In this document: positions 1 through 8,952 of the stretch, one piece after another | Layout: every line of letters begins with the position of its first letter | Numbering within the stretch: the stretch's first letter is position 1 | Source: DASZQY01 sp035548515 | Lineage (GTDB): Bacteria; Pseudomonadota; Alphaproteobacteria; Rhizobiales; Kaistiaceae | Assembly: GCA_035548515.1 (NCBI GenBank) | Contig: DASZSW010000021.1 | Span: forward strand, 49,085-113,084 | Direction of reading: 5' to 3' | DNA length: 64,000 nucleotides | Made by a program: the position numbers and the translations under genes | Notes under the pieces: generated by a model | What the model was told of the DNA's origin: nothing | What the model saw: only the letters and a program-made list of their open reading frames with translations | Database searches by the model: none

Positions 1-268
1 ACCCGAGTTCGGCCGCCGCCCGCGCGGTCGCCGGCCCGGCGGCGAACACAGGCACCTCGCGCCAATTCGCGCCTTGCGGCCAACGTGACAATGCCCGCAA
101 CGCGTTCTGGCTGGTCACCAGCAGCGCGCCGGGCAGCGGCACATCGACCGGCGGCGGCGCGAAAGCGATGGTCAGCAGCGGCTCGACCAGCACCGTGTGA
201 CCATCCGCCCGCAAGCGCTCAGCCGTACGCTGGGCGTCCTGCTCCGGGCGGGTGACCAGGAGGCGCAC
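1..268 (-). CDS. hemD: Uroporphyrinogen-III synthase (partial, N-terminus only)
   Basis: HemD cyclises hydroxymethylbilane to uroporphyrinogen III in cytoplasmic tetrapyrrole synthesis. Only the first 89 codons lie in the window; the gene runs off the left edge. The frame opens with a GTG two bases after the hemC stop. It reads VRLLVTRPEQDAQRTAERL, the usual HemD amino-terminal strand and helix, then LLVTSQNALRAL and VFAAGPATARAA, matching the family's first domain. The order hemC-hemD, almost touching, implies one transcript and translational coupling. Identification rests on family resemblance and context; the C-terminal half cannot be judged. Confidence 0.88.
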   Translation of the reverse strand, partial: MRLLVTRPEQDAQRTAERLRADGHTVLVEPLLTIAFAPPPVDVPLPGALLVTSQNALRALSRWPQGANWREVPVFAAGPATARAAAELG

Positions 269-270
269 GG

Positions 271-1200
271 CTAGCGCCGCACTACGAAAAAGCCGGGACC
301 ACCGCGTGCCAGCAAAGTCTCCCCGGCCTCACGCCCAAGCCGCTCGCCATCCGCCGCTGCCCCCTTCACCGCGATGTCGTGCGCCGCGACGCCGTCGGGG
401 CTGATGATGATACCGCGAAACGTCAGCTGCGTGCCGTCCAGGGTAGCCAGCCCGCCGATCGGCGTGCGGCACGAGCCATCGAGCACGGCGAGATACGCCC
501 GCTCCGCCGCCAGTGCGATCGAGGACGCGCGGTCGTCAAGCATCGCCACCCGCTGGCGCGTCACGATGTCGTCCTCGCGCGCGGCGATCGCGATGGCGCC
601 CTGCCCCGGAGCGGGCAGCCACGCGTCGGTCTCCATGAAGCTCGCCACGCGGTCGAGCAGCCCGAGCCGCAGCAGCCCGGCGGCGGCCAGCAGCGTCGCC
701 TCCGCCTCGCCTTCCGAAATCTTGCGCAGCCGCGTGTCGACGTTGCCGCGCAGGTCCACCACGCGGAGGTCGGGCCTCAGCCGCAGCGCCAGCGCCCGCC
801 GGCGCAGCGATGACGTGCCCAGCACCGCGCCCTCGGGCAAATCGGTCAGCCGCGTCACGCCCGGCGAGATGAACGCATCGCGCACGTCCTGCCGCGGCAG
901 GGTCGCAGCAATCACGATGCCATCCGGCAGCCGCGTCGCCATGTCCTTGGCGGAATGCACGCCGATGTCGATGCGCCCGTCGAGCAGGGCCTCGTCGATC
1001 TCCTTGGTGAACAGACCCTTGCCGCCGGCCTCGGCGAGCGGCCGGTCGGTGATGCGATCGCCGGTCGTCTTGATCGCCACGATCTGGATGGCCTCGGGGG
1101 CGATCTGCAGGCGCTGAGCCAGGCGCGAGCGCGTTTCCTCCGCCTGCGCCAGTGCCAGCGGGCTGCCGCGCGTTCCGATACGAATCTCGTGCGATTGCAA
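271..1200 (-). CDS. hemC: Porphobilinogen deaminase (hydroxymethylbilane synthase)
   Basis: HemC joins four porphobilinogen units into hydroxymethylbilane on a covalently bound dipyrromethane primer. The 309-residue protein has the family's normal length. Visible motifs are GTRGSPLALAQ at residues 9-19, VHSAKDM at 81-87 (the substrate-binding loop with the catalytic Asp), TSSLRRRA at 129-136, and LDGSCRTPIGG around 240-250, whose Cys244 should carry the cofactor. It is followed at two bases by hemD and is divergent from tsaD, so the 85 bp at 1201-1285 should hold both promoters. Nothing is unusual about it. Confidence 0.97.
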   Translation of the reverse strand: MQSHEIRIGTRGSPLALAQAEETRSRLAQRLQIAPEAIQIVAIKTTGDRITDRPLAEAGGKGLFTKEIDEALLDGRIDIGVHSAKDMATRLPDGIVIAATLPRQDVRDAFISPGVTRLTDLPEGAVLGTSSLRRRALALRLRPDLRVVDLRGNVDTRLRKISEGEAEATLLAAAGLLRLGLLDRVASFMETDAWLPAPGQGAIAIAAREDDIVTRQRVAMLDDRASSIALAAERAYLAVLDGSCRTPIGGLATLDGTQLTFRGIIISPDGVAAHDIAVKGAAADGERLGREAGETLLARGGPGFFVVRR

Positions 1201-1285
1201 GGCGGAAGTCCGGGTGTTACGGCCTTTGTCGCGGTCAGTTTAGGTACCGCGCAGCGTCGTGCAAGCAAGGTCATTCCACGCACCC

Positions 1286-2362
1286 ATGACCCTCGTTCTC
1301 GGCATTGAATCGAGCTGTGACGAGACCGCTGCCGCGGTGGTGGAGCGGCGCGCCGACGGCAGCGCGCACATCGTCTCCGACATCGTGCTGTCCCAGGTCG
1401 AGGATCACGCCCTGTTCGGCGGGGTCGTGCCCGAGATCGCCGCCCGCGCGCACGTCGAGGCGTTGGACGGCATTGTCGGCGCCGCACTCCGCCAGGCCGG
1501 GGTCCCGCTGTCGGGTGTCGATGCCGTTGCCGCGACCGCGGGTCCGGGGCTCATCGGCGGCGTGCTGGTCGGGCTCACTACCGCCAAGGCTATCGCGCTC
1601 GCCGCACGGAAGCCTCTGATCGCGGTGAACCACCTCGAGGGCCACGCGCTGACCGCGCGTCTCACCGACAACCTGCCGTTCCCCTATCTCCTGCTTCTGG
1701 TTTCCGGCGGCCACACGCAATTCGTGTCGGTGGAGGGCGTCGGCCAATATCGCCGCATGGGCACCACCATTGACGATGCGCTGGGTGAGGCCTTCGACAA
1801 GGCGGCCAAGCTGCTCGGCCTGCCCTACCCCGGCGGCCCGGCGGTGGAGCAAGCCGCCAAGCGAGGCAACCCGACCCGCTTTGCTCTGCCGCGTCCGCTC
1901 ATCGATCGCGCCGGCAGCGACTTCTCCTTCTCGGGCCTGAAGACAGCCCTTCGCCTGGCCGCGGAGGAAATCGCGCCGCTGTCCGATCAGGACGTCGCCG
2001 ACCTCTGCGCCTCCTTTCAGGCGGCAGTGACCAACGTCGTCGCCAATCGCGCGCGCCATGCCATCGCGCAATTCGTCAACGAGCATCAGGTGCCCGGCAT
2101 CCTGGTCGTCGCCGGAGGCGTTGCCGCAAACGAAGCCATACGCATGGCGCTGCGCGCCGAGGCCGAGCACCACGCTTTCCGCGTCGTCGCGCCGCCGATC
2201 CGTCTCTGCGCCGACAACGCCGCGATGATCGCCTGGGCCGGCGCGGAGCGCCTTGCCCTCGGCCTCACCGACGCGATGGACGTCGCCGCCCGTCCGCGCT
2301 GGCCTCTGGACACAGTATCGGCACCGGTCTTCGGCACCGGTGCGAAAGGCGCCAAGGCGTGA
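1286..2362 (+). CDS. tsaD: tRNA N6-adenosine threonylcarbamoyltransferase TsaD
   Basis: TsaD transfers the threonylcarbamoyl group to A37 of ANN-decoding tRNAs, with TsaB and TsaE. The 358-residue protein begins MTLVLGIESSCDETAAAVV, the diagnostic ASKHA-fold start. It carries the metal-binding NHLEGH motif (His116 and His120) and later LVVAGGVAANEAIR and CADNAAMIA. A GTG nine codons upstream stays in frame, but the ATG at 1286 matches the family start, so I chose it. The stop overlaps the gpsA start by one base, and the pair is a common alphaproteobacterial arrangement, indicating an operon. Confidence 0.97.
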   Translation: MTLVLGIESSCDETAAAVVERRADGSAHIVSDIVLSQVEDHALFGGVVPEIAARAHVEALDGIVGAALRQAGVPLSGVDAVAATAGPGLIGGVLVGLTTAKAIALAARKPLIAVNHLEGHALTARLTDNLPFPYLLLLVSGGHTQFVSVEGVGQYRRMGTTIDDALGEAFDKAAKLLGLPYPGGPAVEQAAKRGNPTRFALPRPLIDRAGSDFSFSGLKTALRLAAEEIAPLSDQDVADLCASFQAAVTNVVANRARHAIAQFVNEHQVPGILVVAGGVAANEAIRMALRAEAEHHAFRVVAPPIRLCADNAAMIAWAGAERLALGLTDAMDVAARPRWPLDTVSAPVFGTGAKGAKA

Positions 2363-3351
2363 TGCGCGACGATCCGATGGTCAGTATCGTTGGCGGCGGC
2401 GCCTGGGGCACGGCGCTGGCGCTCACCGCGGCGCGCGCCGGCCGCCGCGTCATGCTCTACGCCCGCGATCCCGCCACCGTCGCGGCGATCAACGAGCGGC
2501 AGGAAAACGTCACGCGCCTGCCCGGCGTGAAGCTCGCCGGGCCGATCACCGCCACGTCCGATCCGCTCGCCATCGTCGCCACCGACATCATCATCATCGC
2601 CATCCCGGCGCAGCAGGTGCGCGCGACGCTCACGACCTTCGCGCCACATCTCATCGCCGGCACGCCCGTGGTGATCGCCGCCAAGGGGCTGGAGCGTGGC
2701 ACCGACAAGCGCCTGTCCGAGGTTGTCGCCGAAGTCGCGCCGCTGGGTGAGCCCGCGGTCCTCTCCGGCCCGAGCTTCGCCAGCGACGTCGCGCGCGGTC
2801 TCCCGACCGCCGTGACCATCGCGGCGGCCGACGAGGGACTAGCCCTCGATCTTTGCCACGCGCTGTCCACCCCCGCTTTCCGCCCCTACGCCGAGACCGA
2901 CATCATCGGTGTCGAGATCGGCGGCGCGGTGAAGAATGTGCTGGCGATCGCCGCCGGCATCGTCGCGGGCCGCAAGCTGGGCGCCAGCGCGAGCGCCGCG
3001 CTGGTCGCGCGCGGCTTCGCCGAGCTCCGCCGCCTGGCCGAAGTGCTGGGGGCACGGCCCGAAACGCTGATGGGGCTCTCCGGCCTCGGCGACCTGACGT
3101 TGACGTGCTCCGGCGCCCAGTCGCGCAACTTCAGCTTCGGCTTCCATCTGGGCTCGAGCGGCGATCCCGCCGCGCCGCATCCGCTGGCCGAAGGCATCGC
3201 CACCGCGGCCGTCGCCCGCGATCTCGCCCGCCATCACGCGATCCTCATGCCCATCGTCGAGGCGGTCGCCGCCATCATCGACGGCGACCTGTCGATCGAC
3301 GCGGCGATCGAGGGCCTGATGACGCGGCCAATCAAGCGCGAGGCCGGCTGA
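2362..3351 (+). CDS. gpsA: NAD(P)-dependent glycerol-3-phosphate dehydrogenase
   Basis: GpsA reduces dihydroxyacetone phosphate to sn-glycerol-3-phosphate, the backbone for phospholipids. The N-terminal Rossmann loop GGGAWGTALA is at residues 11-20. It is followed by VIAAKGLERG, LSGPSFASDVARGLPTA and VEIGGAVKNVLAIAAG, which holds the catalytic Lys. LSGLGDLTLTCSGAQSRN near 240 is the C-terminal substrate-domain signature. Possible starts are GTG 2359, ATG 2362 and ATG 2377; 2362 is taken because it overlaps the tsaD stop by one base. Full family length (about 330 residues). Confidence 0.96.
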   Translation: MRDDPMVSIVGGGAWGTALALTAARAGRRVMLYARDPATVAAINERQENVTRLPGVKLAGPITATSDPLAIVATDIIIIAIPAQQVRATLTTFAPHLIAGTPVVIAAKGLERGTDKRLSEVVAEVAPLGEPAVLSGPSFASDVARGLPTAVTIAAADEGLALDLCHALSTPAFRPYAETDIIGVEIGGAVKNVLAIAAGIVAGRKLGASASAALVARGFAELRRLAEVLGARPETLMGLSGLGDLTLTCSGAQSRNFSFGFHLGSSGDPAAPHPLAEGIATAAVARDLARHHAILMPIVEAVAAIIDGDLSIDAAIEGLMTRPIKREAG

Positions 3352-3407
3352 TCTAGACGCGCGTGTGCGCCGCTTCTAGTTTCAGCGCAACTTGAGGGAG
3401 GCGTGCG

Positions 3408-3818
3408 ATGGCGTACTGGCTGTTCAAGTCGGAGCCGGGTTCGTGGTCGTGGGACCAGCAGGTGAAGGCGGGCAAGGCCGGGACCGAATGGACCGGCGTC
3501 CGCAACTTCACCGCCCAGGCCAACATGAAGGCGATGAAGAAGGGCGACGAGGGCTTCTTCTACCATTCCGGTGAGGGCAAGGAGATCGTCGGCATCGTCA
3601 GCGTCGTCAAGGAAGCCCACCCGGAGCCCGGCGCCGACGGCGAGTGGAGCTGCGTCACCCTTGCCGCCGTGAAGCCGGTGCCGAAGCCGGTCACGCTGGC
3701 CGACGTCAAGGCCGACAAGAAATTCGCCGGGATGGCGCTGGTCAAATATTCCCGCCTGTCCGTCCAGCCCGTCACCGACGCCGAGTGGAAGGCCGTATCG
3801 AAGATGGCCGGCCTCTAG
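3408..3818 (+). CDS. EVE-domain (PUA-like) protein
   Basis: A 136-residue single-domain EVE protein, related to thymocyte nuclear protein 1. It opens MAYWLFKSEPGSWSWDQQ, the family's conserved start, then WTGVRNFTAQANMKAMKKGD and EGFFYHSGEGKEIVGIV. EVE domains have a PUA-like fold and are thought to bind modified bases in DNA or RNA; the ligand here is unknown. A GGGAGG ribosome binding site lies six bases before the ATG. It follows gpsA at 56 bp in the same direction, the usual alphaproteobacterial order, so it is probably co-transcribed. Confidence 0.93.
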   Translation: MAYWLFKSEPGSWSWDQQVKAGKAGTEWTGVRNFTAQANMKAMKKGDEGFFYHSGEGKEIVGIVSVVKEAHPEPGADGEWSCVTLAAVKPVPKPVTLADVKADKKFAGMALVKYSRLSVQPVTDAEWKAVSKMAGL

Positions 3819-3916
3819 ATGCGGCGGGCCGTCGCGGACGGCTGCAATCTTCAGCAATAATCCGCGCGCCGCGTCTCTGCTAGAAGGGTGCCGCGGCATA
3901 TTGGGTTGGGGGATTC

Positions 3917-4678
3917 ATGCGCCTTGCGCTCATCGCGTTGGCGGCCATAACGGCCGCCGGCCTCGCCACGCCTGCCTTTGCTGCATGCGGCGACGCAACC
4001 GCACTCGGCATATCCCGCACCGTCAGCGTCGATCCGACCGGCGGTTTCGCCGTCGGCTCGATGCAGCGCTATCGCGGCAGCCTTGGCCTCGAGCCGGGCG
4101 AGGTGGTGCTCACCTTCGACGACGGGCCGATGCCGGGGCGCACCGACAAGGTGCTGGACGCGCTCGACGCTGCGTGCGTGAAGGCGACCTTCTTCGTCGT
4201 CGGCCGCATGGCGCGCGCCTATCCCGATCTGCTCGCCCGCGAGGCGGCCGAAGGTGAAACCATTGGCACGCACAGCTGGAGCCATCCGACGACGCTGGCG
4301 CGCCTGTCCTACGACGCCGGCGCCCGCCAGATCGACCGCGGCATCGCCGCGATCGCCGCCCTGCTCGGCCATGCTCCGGCGCCCTTCTTCCGCTTCCCCG
4401 GCTTCGGCGACAGCCGCGCGCTCCGCCAGAAGCTCAACGACCAGGGCATCGCGATATTCGGCGCTGACGTCGTCGGCTCCGACTGGACCGGCATCTCGGC
4501 GGACGCGATCCGGCGCAACGTGCTGCGCCGGTTGAAGCAGCACAACGGCGGCATCGTCATGCTGCACGACATCAAAAAGGCGACGGCGAAGATGCTGCCG
4601 CAACTTCTGGCTGACCTGAAGCTTGCCGGCTACCGCATCGTCGCGATCGTGCCGACCGCACCTGTTGCTGCCCTCTGA
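3917..4678 (+). CDS. Secreted polysaccharide deacetylase (NodB-homology, CE4)
   Basis: A 253-residue protein with a signal peptide at residues 1-22 (AFA|A likely cleavage). The CE4 catalytic domain follows: motif 1 TFDDGP at 66-71 (catalytic Asp and metal Asp), motif 2 HSWSH at 119-123 (the two metal-binding His), and FFRFPGFGDS and IVMLHDIKK further on. Such enzymes remove N-acetyl groups from chitin-like, peptidoglycan or exopolysaccharide sugars outside the cytoplasm. The substrate cannot be told from sequence. It is a single gene between the EVE gene and acs. Confidence 0.9.
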   Translation: MRLALIALAAITAAGLATPAFAACGDATALGISRTVSVDPTGGFAVGSMQRYRGSLGLEPGEVVLTFDDGPMPGRTDKVLDALDAACVKATFFVVGRMARAYPDLLAREAAEGETIGTHSWSHPTTLARLSYDAGARQIDRGIAAIAALLGHAPAPFFRFPGFGDSRALRQKLNDQGIAIFGADVVGSDWTGISADAIRRNVLRRLKQHNGGIVMLHDIKKATAKMLPQLLADLKLAGYRIVAIVPTAPVAAL

Positions 4679-4754
4679 GGCTTGCGCCCCTCCGGTGTGA
4701 GGGGATTAACTGCTTCCAAGCGCCCGGGAGGATGTGGCGCGTGGAGGCTGCGGA

Positions 4755-6698
4755 ATGTCCGACAAGGTTTATGCGGTTCCTGCCGAGTGGGCGAAGCGCG
4801 CCTGGGTGGACGACGCCAAGTACAAGGCGATGTATGCGCGCTCTGTCGACGACCCGAACGGCTTCTGGGCCGAGCACGGCAAGCGCATCGACTGGATCCG
4901 CCCTTTCACCAAGGTGAAGAACACCGACTTCCATGCCCCGGTCTCGATCAAGTGGTTCGAGGACGGGTCGCTCAACGTCTCAGCCAACTGCCTCGACCGG
5001 CATCTGGCCAAGCGCGGCGACCAGGTCGCGATCATCTGGGAAGGCGACGACCCCTCCCAGTCGAAGAAGATCACCTACCGCGAGCTTCACGCCGAGGTCT
5101 GCCGGTTCGCCAACGTCCTGAAGGCGCTCGGTGCCGGCAAGGGCGACCGCATCACCATCTATATGCCGATGATCCCCGAGGCGGCGGTGGCGATGCTCGC
5201 CTGCGCCCGCATCGGCGCGATCCATTCCGTCGTCTTCGGCGGCTTCTCGCCCGAAAGCCTCGCCGGCCGCATCAACGACTGCGAGTCGCGTCTTGTCATC
5301 ACCGCCGATGAAGGCCGCCGCGGCGGCAAGCTCGTGCCGCTGAAGAAGAACGTCGACGAAGCGCTGGCCTCCGCCCACGGCGTCGAGAAGGTGCTGGTGG
5401 TGAAAAACACCGGCAACGCCGTCCCCATGAAAGGCGCGCGCGATGTCTGGTGGCATGACGAGGCGAAGAAAGCCTCCGCCGATTGCCCGCCCATCGAGAT
5501 GGGCGCCGAGGATCCCTTGTTCATCCTCTATACGTCGGGCTCGACCGGCAAGCCGAAGGGCGTGCTTCACACCTCCGGCGGCTATCTCGTCTGGGTGGCG
5601 ATGACGCACCAGTACGTCTTCGACTACCACGACGGCGACATCTACTGGTGCACCGCCGACGTCGGCTGGGTGACTGGCCACAGCTACATCGTCTACGGCC
5701 CGCTCGCCAACGGCGCGACGACGCTGATGTTCGAAGGCGTGCCCAACTATCCCGACGCCAGCCGCTTCTGGCAGGTCATCGACAAGCACAAGGTCAACAT
5801 CTTCTACACCGCGCCGACAGCCATCCGCGCCCTCATGGGCGCCGGCGACGACTACGTGAAGAAGACGTCGCGCGCCTCGCTCCACCTGCTCGGCTCGGTC
5901 GGCGAGCCGATCAATCCGGAAGCGTGGGAGTGGTATCACCGCGTCGTCGGCGACGGCCGCTGCCCGATCGTCGACACATGGTGGCAGACGGAGACCGGCG
6001 GCGCGCTGATCACACCGCTGCCCGGCGCCACCGCGCTGAAGCCGGGATCAGCGACGCGGCCCTTCTTCGGCGTGAAGCCCGCGCTGGTCGACGCCAGCGG
6101 CAAGACCATCGAAGGCGCCGCTTCCGGCAACCTCATCCTCACCGACTCATGGCCGGGCCAGATGCGCACGGTCTACGGCGACCACCAGCGCTTCATCGAC
6201 ACGTACTTCAAGACCTACCCGGGCAATTACTTCACCGGCGATGGTTGCCGTCGCGACGAGGACGGCTACTGGTGGATCACCGGCCGCGTCGACGATGTCA
6301 TCAACGTCGCCGGCCATCGCCTGGGAACGGCTGAGGTGGAATCGGCATTGGTCGCCCATCCGAAAGTCTCGGAGGCCGCGGTCGTCGGCTACCCCCACAC
6401 CATCAAGGGCCAGGGCATCTACGCTTACGTCACCCTCATGGCCGGCGAGCAGCCGAGCGAGGACCTGCGCAAGGAGCTGGTGAACTGGGTGCGCAAGGAG
6501 ATCGGCCCGATCGCCTCGCCCGACCTCATCCAGTTCGCGCCCGGCTTGCCCAAGACCCGCAGCGGCAAGATCATGCGCCGCATCCTGAGGAAGATCGCCG
6601 AGGATGACTTTGGCGCGCTTGGCGACACCTCGACGCTCGCCGATCCGGCAGTCGTCGATGACCTGGTCAAGAATCGGCAGAACAAGGCGAAGGGCTGA
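4755..6698 (+). CDS. acs: Acetyl-CoA synthetase (AMP-forming)
   Basis: Acs activates acetate to acetyl-CoA through acetyl-AMP. The 647-residue length is typical. The ATP loop YTSGSTGKPKGVLHTSGGY, VDTWWQTETGG and YFTGDGCRRDEDGYWWITGR are all present, and PKTRSGKIMRR contains Lys605, the residue reversibly acetylated in Acs enzymes. A GTG at 4734 is in frame, but the ATG at 4755 has GGAGG eight bases upstream and matches the family start. A Popeye-like cyclic-nucleotide-binding membrane protein follows after 11 bp and may be co-transcribed. Confidence 0.97.
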   Translation: MSDKVYAVPAEWAKRAWVDDAKYKAMYARSVDDPNGFWAEHGKRIDWIRPFTKVKNTDFHAPVSIKWFEDGSLNVSANCLDRHLAKRGDQVAIIWEGDDPSQSKKITYRELHAEVCRFANVLKALGAGKGDRITIYMPMIPEAAVAMLACARIGAIHSVVFGGFSPESLAGRINDCESRLVITADEGRRGGKLVPLKKNVDEALASAHGVEKVLVVKNTGNAVPMKGARDVWWHDEAKKASADCPPIEMGAEDPLFILYTSGSTGKPKGVLHTSGGYLVWVAMTHQYVFDYHDGDIYWCTADVGWVTGHSYIVYGPLANGATTLMFEGVPNYPDASRFWQVIDKHKVNIFYTAPTAIRALMGAGDDYVKKTSRASLHLLGSVGEPINPEAWEWYHRVVGDGRCPIVDTWWQTETGGALITPLPGATALKPGSATRPFFGVKPALVDASGKTIEGAASGNLILTDSWPGQMRTVYGDHQRFIDTYFKTYPGNYFTGDGCRRDEDGYWWITGRVDDVINVAGHRLGTAEVESALVAHPKVSEAAVVGYPHTIKGQGIYAYVTLMAGEQPSEDLRKELVNWVRKEIGPIASPDLIQFAPGLPKTRSGKIMRRILRKIAEDDFGALGDTSTLADPAVVDDLVKNRQNKAKG

Positions 6699-6709
6699 AC
6701 TCACCGCGC

Positions 6710-7369
6710 ATGGAGTCGGTTCTCTCGCATCTCTTCGTCGGCGACAATCTGGTCCACCTGGCGGCGGCGATCTACCTCGCCGGCTTCCTGTTCCGCGACC
6801 AGATCATGCTGCGCGGCCTGCTGATCGCAGGCGACGTGGTCTACACCGCCTATTACGTGTTCGCGCCGGCCGAGCCGCTATGGGGTGGCGCCTTCTGGAG
6901 CATCGTCTTCATCCTCGTCAACACAGTGATGATCACCCGCATCATCGCCGATCGCGCTCATTTCGGGCTGAGCGAGGACGAGCTTCTGCTGTTCCGCAAA
7001 CTGGACACCATGACTCCGGGCGAATTCCGGCGCTTCGTGCGGCTCGCCGGCTGGCACAAGGCGTCGGACCAAACCATCCTCACCCGCGAGAACCAGCAGC
7101 TCGAGAATCTCTACTTCGTCATCGACGGCGGCATCACCATCGAGAAAGCCGGCCGCGCGACGCCGATCGATGCCGGCGTCTTCATCGGCGAGGTATCGTT
7201 CCTGCTGACGCAACCCGCTTCGGCGACGGTCACTCTCAGCCCGGAGGCGCGTTACGTGGCGTGGGACGCCGGCGCGCTTCGTCGCCTGCTGATCCGCGCC
7301 CCGTCGTTGCGCATCGCCTTCAACGCCGCCCTCAACCGGGACATGGCCGCAAAAGTGGCCCGCGCCTGA
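6710..7369 (+). CDS. Popeye-like membrane protein with cyclic-nucleotide-binding domain
   Basis: A 219-residue protein. Three hydrophobic segments lie near residues 15-35, 38-54 and 60-80, followed by a short linker and a cyclic-nucleotide-binding-like beta-roll from about 95 to 205 (ILTRENQQLENLYFVIDGGITIEK, GVFIGEVSFLL, ATVTLSPEARYVAWD, RRLLIRAPSLRIAFNAAL). This three-helix plus CNB plan is that of the Popeye family, which binds cAMP in animals and also occurs in bacteria with no settled role. The usual PRAA phosphate-binding cassette is not evident. It sits 11 bp after acs and converges on the nuclease gene with one base between the stop codons. Confidence 0.7.
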   Translation: MESVLSHLFVGDNLVHLAAAIYLAGFLFRDQIMLRGLLIAGDVVYTAYYVFAPAEPLWGGAFWSIVFILVNTVMITRIIADRAHFGLSEDELLLFRKLDTMTPGEFRRFVRLAGWHKASDQTILTRENQQLENLYFVIDGGITIEKAGRATPIDAGVFIGEVSFLLTQPASATVTLSPEARYVAWDAGALRRLLIRAPSLRIAFNAALNRDMAAKVARA

Positions 7370-7370
7370 T

Positions 7371-7823
7371 CTATTTCCGCACGCTCGCGACCGGGCACCA
7401 GTCCGCCCGCTCGCCCTTGCCGTCGTAGGGATGCGCCAGACCCGTCGCGATCATCGCAGCAGCGATATCGGCACCAGCCGCGTCGGCGACGCGGGCATCC
7501 ACCCGCCCGCCATACTTGTCCCAAGCCACGTTGGTCAGCTCGACGCTGTCGCCCGCGAGTCGCGTAAGCTTCAAGCGCGCCTGCTCGGCCAGCGTCTTTT
7601 CCTGGGCACAGCGGCTGTGCAGCTCCGGCGTGTCGATCCCGCGGATACGCACCCGCGACGTGATGTCGACGCCCAGCCAGACGTGCGCCGTCACGTCCAG
7701 CGTATCCCCGTCGATCACGGCATTGACCGAAGCGGTGACCGGGCCTTCGAGCGTCTCTTCGGCGTGCGCCGGCAGGACGAAAGCCGTCACCGCCGCAATC
7801 CAGAGAAAGCCTCGAATCGTCAT
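7371..7823 (-). CDS. Secreted thermonuclease-family (SNase-like) protein
   Basis: A 150-residue protein with signal peptide MTIRGFLWIAAVTAFVLPAHA followed by a staphylococcal-nuclease-like domain. VIDGDTLDV holds a calcium-binding Asp, VRIRGIDTPELH the conserved RxxGIDxPE core, then LAEQARLKLTRLA and WDKYGGRVDARV, and ATGLAHPYDG near the end. The start at 7823 is chosen because it begins the signal peptide; an in-frame start 20 codons upstream would bury it. The family cleaves DNA or RNA; whether this member is active is untested. Ends one base from the stop of the Popeye-like gene. Confidence 0.85.
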   Translation of the reverse strand: MTIRGFLWIAAVTAFVLPAHAEETLEGPVTASVNAVIDGDTLDVTAHVWLGVDITSRVRIRGIDTPELHSRCAQEKTLAEQARLKLTRLAGDSVELTNVAWDKYGGRVDARVADAAGADIAAAMIATGLAHPYDGKGERADWCPVASVRK

Positions 7824-7974
7824 AGGAATATATTCACATATGCCGCAGTCAATCACAAGCCCGCCGCATTGCGCCCAGTTCATGTTCGCCCCAGCCCGCC
7901 GACGCTTGCAGCAAGTCCGGCCGCTTCCCAGATTTATGCGAGCGGGGTTACCGCGCCGCTAAGGAAATGAAGGT

Positions 7975-8952
7975 ATGAGCACCCTCCGCACTGGCATGCT
8001 TCTGGCCGCGCTGACCGCCCTGTTCATCGGCGTCGGCTTCCTGATCGGCGGCTCAGGCGGGGCGCTGATCGCCTTTCTCTTCGCCGCCGGCATCAATTTC
8101 GTGTCGTACTGGAACGCCGATCGCATGGTGCTGGCGATGGCGCGCGCCCGCGAGGTCGATGCGCGCACGGCGCCCGAGTTCTACGCCATGATCCAGACGC
8201 TGGCCGCCGACGCCGGCCTGCCGATGCCGAAGGTCTACGTTGCCGACAACCCGCAGCCGAACGCCTTCGCCACGGGCCGCAATCCCGAGCATGCCGCGGT
8301 GTGCGCCACGACGGGACTCCTCAATGCGCTGGACCACGAGGAGATCGCCGCGGTGATGGCGCACGAGCTCGGCCATGTTAAGAACCGCGACACGCTCACC
8401 ATGACCATCACCGCCACCATCGCCGGCGCCATCTCGATGCTCGCCAACTTCGCCTTCTTCTTCGGTGGCGGCAGCCGCAACAATAACAACGGCGGCATCC
8501 TTGGCGTTCTCGCCGCCGCGATCCTGGCGCCGGTCGCCGCCATGCTCGTGCAGATGGCGATCAGCCGCACGCGCGAATACGAGGCGGATCGCGTCAGCGC
8601 CGAGATCACCGGCGAGCCGCGCAACCTGGCGTCGGCACTGGCCAAGATCGCCAACCTCGCACAGCGCATTCCTAACGCGGCAGCCGAGCGCAACCCGGCG
8701 ATGGCGCATCTGTTCATCATCAACCCGCTGTCCGGCGCGCGCATGGACAACCTGTTCTCCACCCACCCGGCGACGGAGAACCGCATCGCCGCACTGATGG
8801 CGATGGAAGGCGAGGACAAGAGGCGGGGAGCGCCGGGGGCGCGACCGGGGACTGAAAACTGGCGAGCGGCGCGAGAGCCGCGACCGGGAACGCAAAAAAT
8901 CGCCGTGCCCCGAGTCGGCCAAACGCTCCGCCCGCGCGGTCCGTGGGGTTGA
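7975..8952 (+). CDS. htpX: Zinc metalloprotease HtpX
   Basis: HtpX is an inner-membrane M48 protease that degrades misfolded membrane proteins. The 325-residue sequence has two N-terminal transmembrane segments (about 7-25 and 30-47), the catalytic HELGH at 130-134, a second hydrophobic hairpin (TATIAGAISMLANFAFFF) and the downstream zinc ligand in SRTREYEADRVSAE. The C-terminal 35 residues are Pro/Arg-rich and family-atypical. An AAGG-rich ribosome binding site precedes the ATG. The 3' end overlaps the rsmB start by 10 bp, indicating coupling. Confidence 0.95.
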   Translation: MSTLRTGMLLAALTALFIGVGFLIGGSGGALIAFLFAAGINFVSYWNADRMVLAMARAREVDARTAPEFYAMIQTLAADAGLPMPKVYVADNPQPNAFATGRNPEHAAVCATTGLLNALDHEEIAAVMAHELGHVKNRDTLTMTITATIAGAISMLANFAFFFGGGSRNNNNGGILGVLAAAILAPVAAMLVQMAISRTREYEADRVSAEITGEPRNLASALAKIANLAQRIPNAAAERNPAMAHLFIINPLSGARMDNLFSTHPATENRIAALMAMEGEDKRRGAPGARPGTENWRAAREPRPGTQKIAVPRVGQTLRPRGPWG

